A stretch of 64,000 nucleotides of DNA from an uncultured Paracoccaceae bacterium (GTDB taxonomy: Bacteria; Pseudomonadota; Alphaproteobacteria; Rhodobacterales; Rhodobacteraceae). Position numbers and translations under genes: made by a program. Below, piece by piece: positions 9,579-16,813 of this stretch; within the stretch, counting starts at the first letter, position 1; every line of letters begins with the position of its first letter. The notes under the pieces were generated by a model that was given only the letters and a program-made list of their open reading frames with translations, did no database searches and was not told the origin of the DNA. The DNA is taken from NCBI GenBank assembly GCA_947503935.1, contig CANNFR010000002.1:434001-498000 (forward strand). Direction: 5' to 3'.

Positions 9579-10943
9579 TCATTCAGCTGGTTGCGCGGCC
9601 GAACCGGGTGCGCGCGGTGCACGAGGCGTGGGCGCGGGATGCGGTTCGTGCGGTACATCAGAGAGGTATTTCTCGTCTGCGAGAGCCGGGTGACGAGCCC
9701 GCTCCATCCGGCGGATTGCGACATGCATCCAGACGGTCGATACGGCGACAATCACGAAGAGCAGCATGAATGGAGCGGTCCAGACGCCGGTATAGTCCAG
9801 CAGGATCCCGAAAGAGATCGGCAGGAAGAAGCCGCCCAGGCCGCCGATCATGCCGACAAGCCCACCGACCGAGCCCACGTGATGCGGGTAGTAGACTGGG
9901 ATGTGCTTGTAGACGGCCGCCTTGCCGAGGCTCATCAGGAAGCCCAGGATGATCGTCATGGCCACGAAGAAGCCGACGCTGAGACCGAAGTTGAACTCGA
10001 TCGGGCCGGTGATGCCCTGCACGACATATGCGGTCTGCGGATAGCTCATCACGAAGAGGATGGCGAGCGAGCCGATAAACGTCAGATACATGACGAACCT
10101 GGCGCCCCATTTGTCGGACATCCAGCCGCCGAGCGCCCGGAACACCGAACCCGGCAGCGAATAGAGACCCGCGAAAACCCCGGCCGTCGTCAGCTCAAGC
10201 CCGTAGGCGCCCACGTAGTAGCGCGGCAGGAAGCTGGCGAGTGCGACGAAGGCACCGAAGACGAAGAAGTAGTAGGTGGCAAAGCGCCAGACCTGGATGT
10301 CCTTCAGCGGCTCAAGCATCGAGCCGGCCGAGACCGGGCGTGCGCCTGTGCGCTTGCGGTCTTCCTGAACGGGGTCAGTCTTGGCCAGCAGGTAGAAGAG
10401 AACGGCGACAATCGCCAGGACGATGGCGTAGACGCGGGCCGTCCCCTCCCAGCCGAGCGCAACCACAAGGAACGGTGCCGCGAAGTTGGTGACGGCTGCG
10501 CCGACGTTACCGGCCCCGAAGATGCCGAGGGCCGTGCCCTGATGTTCCTTTTCGAACCACCGCGAGGTATAGGCCACACCGACGATGAACGAGCCCCCCG
10601 CAAGGCCAAGGCCGAGCGCGGCCAGAAGAAAGACCTCGTAGGTTTGAACACTGGTCAGCAGCCAGACGGCCACAGCGGTGATCAGCATCTGTAGCGGGAA
10701 CATGATGCGCCCGCCGAACTGTTCGGTCCAGACGCCAAGAAAGATCCGGCTGATCGAACCGGTGAGGATCGGGGTGGCGACAAGCAAACCGAACTGCGTG
10801 TCGTTCAGGCCGAGGTCTTCCTTGATCTGAACCCCGATAATCGAAAAGATCGTCCACACTGCAAAGCAGACCGTGAACGCAAACGTGCTTAGCCCCAATG
10901 CTCGGTACTGGTCCGAGCGTGTGACACCATCGAGTGTGTGCAT
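9579..10943 (-). CDS. narK1: NarK1-type nitrate transporter (MFS)
   Basis: This major facilitator has 454 residues and about 12 helices. The N-terminal DQYRALGLSTFAFTVCFAVW and the AVYKHIPVYYPHHVGSVGGL segment are typical of the NarK1/NasA type, commonly described as nitrate:proton symport. The ORF is open to 10982, but the ATG at 10943 has GGAGGGAC about seven bases upstream and gives the usual N-terminus. It is the first gene of the nar operon, and a perfect FNR box lies about 86 bases upstream of the start. The C-terminal 35 residues are Pro/Ala-rich and cytoplasmic-looking. Confidence 0.93.
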   Translation of the reverse strand: MHTLDGVTRSDQYRALGLSTFAFTVCFAVWTIFSIIGVQIKEDLGLNDTQFGLLVATPILTGSISRIFLGVWTEQFGGRIMFPLQMLITAVAVWLLTSVQTYEVFLLAALGLGLAGGSFIVGVAYTSRWFEKEHQGTALGIFGAGNVGAAVTNFAAPFLVVALGWEGTARVYAIVLAIVAVLFYLLAKTDPVQEDRKRTGARPVSAGSMLEPLKDIQVWRFATYYFFVFGAFVALASFLPRYYVGAYGLELTTAGVFAGLYSLPGSVFRALGGWMSDKWGARFVMYLTFIGSLAILFVMSYPQTAYVVQGITGPIEFNFGLSVGFFVAMTIILGFLMSLGKAAVYKHIPVYYPHHVGSVGGLVGMIGGLGGFFLPISFGILLDYTGVWTAPFMLLFVIVAVSTVWMHVAIRRMERARHPALADEKYLSDVPHEPHPAPTPRAPRAPGSAAQPAE

Positions 10944-11028
10944 GTGCTGTCCCTCCACATCGCGGTGTTGGCTGAGCGCCACTCACCGGCTTGGCCGGAA
11001 GTCTGAAGGGTCATCTGGTGCTTTCAGC

Positions 11029-11042
11029 TTGATCCAAGTCAA
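11029..11042. promoter_or_regulatory. FNR-type box for narK1
   Basis: TTGATCCAAGTCAA matches TTGA-N6-TCAA exactly. Its centre is about 92 bases from the narK1 ATG. If it sits at -41.5, as in FNR class II promoters, transcription would start near 10994 with a leader of about 50 bases. FnrP, Dnr or NarR could bind it; the sequence does not tell which. Confidence 0.8.
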
Positions 11043-11143
11043 AAAGGAGGGAAAAGTGCGGCAAAATAAATGGCTTGCGGAAAATTGTCATGATTGAGCG
11101 CGCAGGCTATCAATGGCAGGGGAAACATCCATCATACACTATG

Positions 11144-11157
11144 TTGACTTTTGTCAA
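11144..11157. promoter_or_regulatory. FNR-type box upstream of narR
   Basis: TTGACTTTTGTCAA matches TTGA-N6-TCAA exactly and lies 36 bases upstream of the narR start. It is 22 bases (about two helical turns) from the next box at 11166, so two dimers could sit on the same face of the DNA. Confidence 0.8.
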
Positions 11158-11165
11158 TTAGGTGT

Positions 11166-11179
11166 TTGATAAATATCAA
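11166..11179. promoter_or_regulatory. FNR-type box overlapping the narR ribosome-binding region
   Basis: TTGATAAATATCAA matches TTGA-N6-TCAA exactly. Its right end runs into the AAGGGG that is the best Shine-Dalgarno candidate for the GTG at 11193. A protein bound here would lie across or just beyond the narR start region, so the site is more likely to repress narR than to activate it. Confidence 0.75.
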
Positions 11180-11192
11180 GGGGATGAAATAG

Positions 11193-11903
11193 GTGCGGTT
11201 AGGGATGCCTGAGTCGGACTACCCGGATATCCGGGGACTCCACCTTTTTAAGGATATGGCGGATGAGCATTTCCTGTCGCTCACGCGTGGCGCCTACGTG
11301 CAAAACTTTCCGCCGCAGATAGAGCTGATCACCGAGGGTGATCCCAGCGACTTCCTGCATATCTTGCTGTCAGGATCAGTGGACCTGTTCTCGACATGGA
11401 ACGGTCGCGAAACCAGCATGGCAACCGTACGCCCGATCTCAACCTTCATTCTGGCGGCAACAATCCGCGATGCGCCTTACCTGATGTCGGCTCGTACGCT
11501 TGAGAAAAGCCGGATCGCGCTGATCCCCAGCCAGGACGTCCGATCCGTATTCGACGGCGACAACAGCTTTGCACGCGCCATCGTGACAGAGCTTGCCCAG
11601 TGCTACCGATCCGTTGTGAAAAACACGAAAGATCTAAAGCTGCGAACATCTCTGGAACGTCTTGCCAACTACATCCTAAGGCAACAAAACCGCAGAGGCG
11701 GTGCGTCTGAATTTGATCTCGACTTCGAAAAGCGCCGCCTCGCCTCTTTTCTTGGCATGACACCGGAAAACCTGAGCCGCGCTTTCAAGGGCCTCCAACC
11801 CTATGGCGTGACCGTGAATGGAAATCGCATATCCATAGACAATCAGAAAGACCTGGAGCGGTTTGCGAAACCCAGCCCGCTGATCGATGACGTCTCAACA
11901 TGA
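11193..11903 (+). CDS. narR: CRP/FNR-family regulator, NarR-like
   Basis: The protein has 236 residues. A cyclic-nucleotide-binding-type beta roll covers about residues 15-130, followed by a long dimer helix and a CRP-type helix-turn-helix near residues 175-210. The recognition helix reads MTPENLSRAFK, with the E-x-x-S-R pattern that reads TTGA half sites. The N-terminal cysteine cluster of true FNR is absent, so it should not bind an oxygen-labile iron-sulfur centre; this fits NarR (nitrate/nitrite response) or Dnr (NO). The GTG start at 11193 has AAGGGG about nine bases upstream; an ATG at 11205 is the alternative. Divergence from narK1 supports control of the nar operon. Confidence 0.82.
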   Translation: MRLGMPESDYPDIRGLHLFKDMADEHFLSLTRGAYVQNFPPQIELITEGDPSDFLHILLSGSVDLFSTWNGRETSMATVRPISTFILAATIRDAPYLMSARTLEKSRIALIPSQDVRSVFDGDNSFARAIVTELAQCYRSVVKNTKDLKLRTSLERLANYILRQQNRRGGASEFDLDFEKRRLASFLGMTPENLSRAFKGLQPYGVTVNGNRISIDNQKDLERFAKPSPLIDDVST

Positions 11904-11971
11904 GGACCGAATGATGACAAAAGCAATGCCCGGCGCCAAGACAAGCGCGGAGGTTGCATCTGTCTTGAAAT

Positions 11972-12013
11972 CGAAAATCTGATAGAGATTTTCGGAATTT
12001 CGCTTCAAGCGAA
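11972..12013 (+). terminator. Two adjacent hairpins after narR
   Basis: The first hairpin (11972-11994) has a perfect 9-bp stem CGAAAATCT/AGATTTTCG around GATAG. Five bases on, TTCGCTTCAAGCGAA (11999-12013) forms a second short hairpin. They begin 69 bases after the narR stop. No long T run follows, so termination is likely but not proven; the first stem ends in TTTTCG. Confidence 0.5.
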
Positions 12014-12212
12014 CCCTGGCAAAGCGACAGCGGATAACCCGATGAGCGCCAAGGGAGAACCATTCTGTTCCGCAGTTCTAACTGATCTGTCGATGAGCAA
12101 TCTCAGGACATATTGGAGGCATCCTGCAAAAGTATAGCGCCCCAAATGGGAACTCAGGAGGTTTTCTGCGGAGTATTTCTTGGTAGGATTGTCTTATCCG
12201 ACGTCCAGAATC
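12014..12212. other. Non-coding stretch between narR and a convergent gene
   Basis: Together with the hairpins before it, this makes a gap of about 309 bases. No reading frame looks like a protein and no transposase remnant or tRNA was recognised. GC is lower than in the neighbouring genes, which fits an intergenic region. Confidence 0.5.
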
Positions 12213-12764
12213 TCACTCTTCACCAAAGATGCCGGTAGGGTGGCCGTCGATGCTCTGTGTGTTTTTGCGTCTCCAGTAATCGCGCACGCCATCTGGCCCC
12301 ATCTCTTCGTAGAACGGCACCAGCTCGGTCTCGGCGCGGCTGGCTTTGAAGTCCATCAGGGGTACGCCCGTTCCGCAGGAGGTTTGGACAAGGTCGATGC
12401 ACAGGTCAAAGATCTGGCGGCTTCCGGCGATCTGGGGGAAGTCTGCAATGGCCTCGTCCCATTCCTTGTCATGCGGATGCAAGGCGCTGGCCTGGCCGTA
12501 GACCCGCAGGATCATCGCGTCGCCCTCAAACGCGCAGAACATCAGCGTCATCCGGGGCGTGTCGCGCAGGTGGGCTGCCGTCTCATTCCCGCTGCCGCTG
12601 AGGTTCAGCCAGACGATGCGGGTGTCATCCACGATCCGCAGTGTATCCATGCCCTTGGGCGAAACGTTCACCCGTCCGTCCCGCGCCGCGGTCGCCACGA
12701 AGAACATCCGCTGGCGCTGAATGAACTTGCGCAGGGTGCCGTTCAGTTTCGGTCCGGTGGCCAT
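12213..12764 (-). CDS. Pyridoxamine 5'-phosphate oxidase-family protein
   Basis: The protein has 183 residues and a split-barrel flavin-binding fold: FIQRQRMFFVATAARDGRVN near the N-terminus, then NVSPKGMDTLRIVDDTRIVWLN and TAAHLRDTPRMTLMFCAF. These are typical of PNPOx-like proteins that bind FMN, F420 or heme; the exact substrate is unknown. The frame extends to 12911, but the ATG at 12764 has AAAGGAAC upstream and begins right before the domain. It is not part of the vitamin B6 pathway by context. It diverges from the EamA transporter. Confidence 0.88.
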   Translation of the reverse strand: MATGPKLNGTLRKFIQRQRMFFVATAARDGRVNVSPKGMDTLRIVDDTRIVWLNLSGSGNETAAHLRDTPRMTLMFCAFEGDAMILRVYGQASALHPHDKEWDEAIADFPQIAGSRQIFDLCIDLVQTSCGTGVPLMDFKASRAETELVPFYEEMGPDGVRDYWRRKNTQSIDGHPTGIFGEE

Positions 12765-12895
12765 GGCTGTTCCTTTCGATTGAAGGTACAGGAACACAAA
12801 GAGAACATGTAGGTCAAGCATTCGCAGGCGACAGGTCCCGTCAACTGCGGTAGGAGGAGTCAAGCGGCGCCACAGCCGTAGGCCAAGGGGCAGGA

Positions 12896-13765
12896 ATGGA
12901 CATTCGCGCAATTCTGATGGGGCTGGCCTTCGCCTTCATGTGGTCGTCGGCCTTTACCTCGGCCCGGATCATCGTGGCCGATGCGCCGCCGCTTACGGCT
13001 CTTGCGATCCGGTTTGCGGTGTCGGGCCTGATTGCGATCGGCATTGCAGTGGCGATGGGGCAGTCTTGGCGGCTGACCCGGCCGCAATGGCGCGCGACGA
13101 TCATATTCGGGCTCTGCCAGAACGCGCTCTATCTGGGCCTGAACTTCGTTGCGATGCAGACGATCGAGGCGTCGCTGGCGGCGATCATCGCCTCGGCCAT
13201 GCCGCTTTTGGTGGCGCTGGCCGGTTGGCTGATCTTCGGCGAGAAGGTGCGTGCAATGGGGGTGGCGGGCCTGATTGCGGGTCTGGCCGGGGTGACGATA
13301 ATCATGGGCGCGCGGCTGTCCGGCGGGGTCGATCCGGTGGGTCTGGTCTTCTGCGGCATCGGCGTGTTGGCCCTGACATTCGCGACCCTGGCGGTGCGCG
13401 GCGCCACCTCGGGCGGTAACGTGCTGATGATCGTCGGTCTTCAGATGCTGGTCGGGTCCGTCGTTCTGGCCGGTCCCGCACTCGGGCTTGAGACGTGGGA
13501 GGTGCGGTGGAGCTGGCAGCTGATCGCCGCGTTCGCCTATACAACATTGATCCCAGGGCTGGCGGCGACCTGGGTCTGGTTCCTCCTCGTCAACCGGATC
13601 GGGGCGGTGCGGGCAGCTACATTCCACTTCCTGAACCCATTCCTGGGCGTGGCCATCGCCGCGCTTTTGCTGGGGGAGCAATTGGGGGCATTGGATATAT
13701 TGGGGGTTCTGGTCATCATGGCCGGCATCCTGGCGGTGCAAACGGCAAAGATTTCACCGCGTTGA
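12896..13765 (+). CDS. EamA-family (DMT) transporter
   Basis: The protein has 289 residues and ten predicted membrane helices in two EamA repeats (about residues 5-140 and 148-285). Each repeat ends in the usual pattern, for example LLVALAGWLIFGEKVRAMG and GVAIAALLLGEQLGALDILG. It is an inner-membrane metabolite or amino-acid exporter by family; the substrate cannot be inferred. Start ATG 12896 follows GGCAGGA. Confidence 0.92.
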   Translation: MDIRAILMGLAFAFMWSSAFTSARIIVADAPPLTALAIRFAVSGLIAIGIAVAMGQSWRLTRPQWRATIIFGLCQNALYLGLNFVAMQTIEASLAAIIASAMPLLVALAGWLIFGEKVRAMGVAGLIAGLAGVTIIMGARLSGGVDPVGLVFCGIGVLALTFATLAVRGATSGGNVLMIVGLQMLVGSVVLAGPALGLETWEVRWSWQLIAAFAYTTLIPGLAATWVWFLLVNRIGAVRAATFHFLNPFLGVAIAALLLGEQLGALDILGVLVIMAGILAVQTAKISPR

Positions 13766-13834
13766 CAGCAACGTGACCCACCGCGACAGGCTTGTCAGAT
13801 GACATGCGCCTGACGCCGGGGCAGGTTGCGCGGG

Positions 13835-14548
13835 ATGGACGTGATCTTTGCATATGGTGCCGGGCTGCTGACCCTGATCAACCCCTGCGTTCTGCCGGTC
13901 TTGCCGATCGTTCTTGCGACGGCGCTGCAGGCCAGCCGCTGGGGACCGGTGGCATTGGCCGCCGGGATGAGCCTGTCTTTTGTCGCCCTCGGCCTGCTTG
14001 TCACCGCTGCGGGGCGGTCGTTGGGGCTGGACACCGACACGCTCTCGCAAGCCGGGGCCGTGGTGATGATTGGTTTCGGTCTGGTTCTGCTGGTGCCCGC
14101 TTTCAACCGCGGATTCGCCTTGGCGACTGCCGGGGTGTCCGCGCGCGCCGATGCGGGCATCGATGCGATTGACCGTCGGGGCGTTGCCGGCCAGTTTCTG
14201 GGCGGCGCACTTTTGGGTGCGGTCTGGTCGCCTTGCATCGGTCCGACCTTGGGGGCCGCGATTTCGCTTGCATCGCAAGGCGAAAGCCTGGGTCAGGCCG
14301 GCGCCGTCATGGTCGGGTTTGCGGCCGGTGTCAGCACGATCATCGTGGTTTTGGGCTATGGTGCGCGCTCGCTTCTGTCGCGCAATCGCGCACTGATGCA
14401 AAAGCTGGCCGCCCGCGCCCGACCCATTCTGGGCGCCGTATTCGTGCTGGTCGGCCTTGCCATTCTCTTCCGCCTTCATCACGTCGCCGAAGCCTGGCTG
14501 CTGCAAACCTTGCCGCCCTGGCTGATCGACCTGTCTGTGTCCCTCTGA
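13835..14548 (+). CDS. ccdA: CcdA-type thiol:disulfide membrane protein
   Basis: The protein has 237 residues and six membrane helices, which is the size of the minimal DsbD transmembrane domain. The two redox cysteines sit in NPCVLPVLP (helix 1) and SPCIGPTLG (helix 4). It moves reducing equivalents from cytoplasmic thioredoxin to periplasmic partners, for example for cytochrome c heme ligation or SoxW-type thioredoxins. The ATG at 13835 is preferred over an upstream TTG; GGGGCAGG lies about ten bases before it. A thioredoxin gene follows after 15 bases, which is the likely partner. Confidence 0.9.
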   Translation: MDVIFAYGAGLLTLINPCVLPVLPIVLATALQASRWGPVALAAGMSLSFVALGLLVTAAGRSLGLDTDTLSQAGAVVMIGFGLVLLVPAFNRGFALATAGVSARADAGIDAIDRRGVAGQFLGGALLGAVWSPCIGPTLGAAISLASQGESLGQAGAVMVGFAAGVSTIIVVLGYGARSLLSRNRALMQKLAARARPILGAVFVLVGLAILFRLHHVAEAWLLQTLPPWLIDLSVSL

Positions 14549-14563
14549 AAAGGAGTTTCTTCC

Positions 14564-14977
14564 ATGCATCGCCGCGATTTTCTTGCTCTGACAGCCGCTG
14601 TGACCGTCGCCTTGCCTCTGAAGGCGCGGGCCGAAACGCTCAGCTATACCCCGGGCCTGGTCGAGAAACACCTGGCGGCGGGGGAAACCGTTTTCCTCGA
14701 CTTCAAGGCCAGCTGGTGTTCCACCTGTGCAGCGCAAGAGCGTGTGCTCAACGCCCTGAAATCCGAAAATCCCGACTACGAGCAAGCGATCACCTTTATC
14801 GATGTCGATTGGGACACGTATAAGAACGATGCTCTGACCGAGGCCTTGAACATCCCGCGCCGGTCGACCCTTGTGGTCCTGAAGGGCGATGAGGAATTGG
14901 GCCGTATCGTGGCCGGCACATCCCGCGATCAGATCAAGGCGTTGATGGATACGGCTTTGGGGGCTGCAACTGCCTGA
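14564..14977 (+). CDS. Periplasmic thioredoxin-like protein
   Basis: The protein has 137 residues. Residues 1-23 form a signal peptide ending in KARA. The mature part is a thioredoxin fold with the active site WCSTC in FKASWCSTCAAQE, as in the C-terminal domain of DsbD. Its start, 15 bases after the ccdA stop with AAAGGAG upstream, implies an operon in which CcdA keeps this protein reduced. Targets such as apo-cytochromes are inferred only. Confidence 0.9.
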   Translation: MHRRDFLALTAAVTVALPLKARAETLSYTPGLVEKHLAAGETVFLDFKASWCSTCAAQERVLNALKSENPDYEQAITFIDVDWDTYKNDALTEALNIPRRSTLVVLKGDEELGRIVAGTSRDQIKALMDTALGAATA

Positions 14978-14984
14978 GCAGTGC

Positions 14985-15094
14985 GATTTTTCTGCGAAAA
15001 ATCAGGGAAGCGCCAAGCCTTCTGGAATAACTATTCTGCGAAAAGTCAGATCTTTCGCAGAAAGATCGAATAGCGAATTCTTCGCAGAAGAATT
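14985..15094. repeat. Array of four related hairpins with CTGCG/CGCAG loops
   Basis: Three perfect 7-bp hairpins lie at 14985-15003 (GATTTTT-CTGCG-AAAAATC), 15049-15067 (GATCTTT-CGCAG-AAAGATC) and 15076-15094 (AATTCTT-CGCAG-AAGAATT). A fourth, imperfect one (15029-15047) has the loop CTGCG. The loops of units 1-2 and 3-4 are reverse complements, so the units come in opposite orientations. CTATTC (15031) and GAATAG (15068) also pair around units 2-3. The array fills the gap between convergent thioredoxin and idi genes and probably ends transcription from both sides. Confidence 0.8.
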
Positions 15095-15100
15095 GGTTTT

Positions 15101-15631
15101 TCAAGCGCGCATCAGCGCACCGAAAATCTGGTCCTTATGTTTGTCCAGATAGATCCGCAGCCACGGAGTGAAACGCTCAGGGTGTCGGGCAACTTCGGCT
15201 GTCAGATCGTAGAAATCGACCCACCTTGTATCCATCACCTCATCGGGGTTCGGCGTGATCCTCAGCGATTTCCCAGCTGTCGCGACAAAGATGTCGACCA
15301 CCTCATGCTCGACAAGGCCTCCACCGACATCGGCGCGATATTCGACCTGATCCCGAAACACGGGTGACAGGCCGCTGATCCCCAATTCCTCCTGCAAGCG
15401 TCGCACAGCACAATCCTGCGGCGCCTCATTCCAGTCAGGATGCGTGCAGCAGGTATTCGCCCACAGACCGGGTGTGTGATACTTGCCCATCGCGCGCTGC
15501 TGGATCAGCACCTCGTCACCGCGCAGAACAAAGACCGACACCGCCTTATGGCGAAGGCCGCGCTGATGCACCTCCAGCTTGTCCATCGGGGTCAATGTGC
15601 CGTTCACCCAGGCCGGGATCAAAGTGCTCAT
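15101..15631 (-). CDS. idi: Isopentenyl-diphosphate delta-isomerase, type 1
   Basis: This 176-residue Nudix-fold enzyme interconverts IPP and DMAPP in the cytoplasm. The catalytic cysteine lies in NTCCTHPDW and the catalytic glutamate in the RRLQEELGI Nudix-like stretch. It is the usual size of bacterial type 1 Idi. Its ATG overlaps the bchP stop by four bases (ATGA), so it is co-translated with bchP and supplies precursor for the phytyl tail and carotenoids. Confidence 0.96.
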   Translation of the reverse strand: MSTLIPAWVNGTLTPMDKLEVHQRGLRHKAVSVFVLRGDEVLIQQRAMGKYHTPGLWANTCCTHPDWNEAPQDCAVRRLQEELGISGLSPVFRDQVEYRADVGGGLVEHEVVDIFVATAGKSLRITPNPDEVMDTRWVDFYDLTAEVARHPERFTPWLRIYLDKHKDQIFGALMRA

Positions 15632-16809
15632 GTCGAGGTCGGCGAGAGGAGTCCTGTCAGATGTCCAAGGTTCTTCAGCCCGATCCTGAGATGCGCCATC
15701 GGGCGCGCCCGGACCAGGCGTTTGTTCATATAAGCCTCAAATGTCAGCTTTTGCACGTCGACATCATGACACAGCGACACGAACCGCTCACGCCGGTCAT
15801 CCGACTTATAATAAGCGTTCTGCATCGCGCCCAGCACCTTGAAGACGGTTTTGTGTTCTTTCATGAAGAGTTTACGGGCCAGTTGCAGGTCTTTGACCCG
15901 GCCCGATGCCAAGCACGCCGCCGCCGCCGTGGCCGCCACGCGCCCGCCCACCATCGCATAGTAAATCCCCTCACCGGATGAGGGCGCGACAACCCCCGCC
16001 GCATCGCCTGCCAGCACCACATCACGCCCGTTATCCCAGCGGTCGAGCGGCTTCAGCGGGATCGGCGCGCCTTCCTTGCGGATCGTCTCGCACTCGGCCA
16101 AGCCCGAGGCGGCGCGCAGATCGGCAGTGGCTTTCTTCAGATCGATCCCGTTGATGCCGGTGCCCATGCCCACGCTGGCCGAGCTGCCATGGGGAAAGAC
16201 CCAACCGTAGAAATCGGGGCTGATCGTGCCGTCATAGATCACGTCGCAGCGCCCGGGGTCGTAGCTGCCGACCTTGCCTGGGGCCTTGATGATCTCGTGA
16301 TAGGCAATCACGTAAGGGATCTTGTCGCCGCCGGGCACTTCATCGCGCGCCACATCCGACCGTGCGCCATCCGCGCCCACGATTATTCGGGTGCGGAGCG
16401 CCATCTCCTGACGGGTGGCCTTGTCGCGGTAGATCAGCCGAGTGGCGTCTTCTTCCCGCTCGATCCGCAGATAGGTGCCGGTAAAGCGATGCGCGCCTGC
16501 CTTTTCGGCGCGGACCCGCAGGAATTCGTCGAAATGCTCGCGGTCGACCATGCCGACAAAGCCGTTCTCGATCGGAATATCTACCTGCCGGTGGGTGGGC
16601 GAGATCATGCGTGCGGTGTTGATCTTGGCCACGATCTGAGCCTCAGGAATATCGAAGTCCTCGATCAGACGGGGCGGGATGGCGCCGCCGCAGGGTTTGA
16701 TCCGGCCTGCGCGGTCGATCATCGCGACGGTCTTACCCGAGCGCGCCAGATCTTCGGCGGCCGTTGCGCCTGCGGGTCCGCCGCCCACTACCACCACATC
16801 GTAGATCAT
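15628..16809 (-). CDS. bchP: Geranylgeranyl reductase of bacteriochlorophyll synthesis
   Basis: This 393-residue flavoprotein reduces the geranylgeranyl group to phytyl, on bacteriochlorophyll a or on the free diphosphate. The N-terminal dinucleotide motif VVVGGGPAGATAAEDLARSG and the second FAD motif VVLAGDAAGVVAPSSGEGIY are present. It lies between the pucC-like gene and idi in the same order as in Rhodobacter. It starts four bases after the upstream stop. Confidence 0.97.
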   Translation of the reverse strand: MIYDVVVVGGGPAGATAAEDLARSGKTVAMIDRAGRIKPCGGAIPPRLIEDFDIPEAQIVAKINTARMISPTHRQVDIPIENGFVGMVDREHFDEFLRVRAEKAGAHRFTGTYLRIEREEDATRLIYRDKATRQEMALRTRIIVGADGARSDVARDEVPGGDKIPYVIAYHEIIKAPGKVGSYDPGRCDVIYDGTISPDFYGWVFPHGSSASVGMGTGINGIDLKKATADLRAASGLAECETIRKEGAPIPLKPLDRWDNGRDVVLAGDAAGVVAPSSGEGIYYAMVGGRVAATAAAACLASGRVKDLQLARKLFMKEHKTVFKVLGAMQNAYYKSDDRRERFVSLCHDVDVQKLTFEAYMNKRLVRARPMAHLRIGLKNLGHLTGLLSPTST

Positions 16810-16813
16810 AGCT

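Noticed and set aside
9420-10694. 424-residue open frame antisense to narK1
   Set aside because: Highly charged composition of a reversed membrane protein; no domain.
11904-12212. Possible insertion-sequence remnant after narR
   Set aside because: No terminal repeats, target duplication or transposase fragment could be seen.
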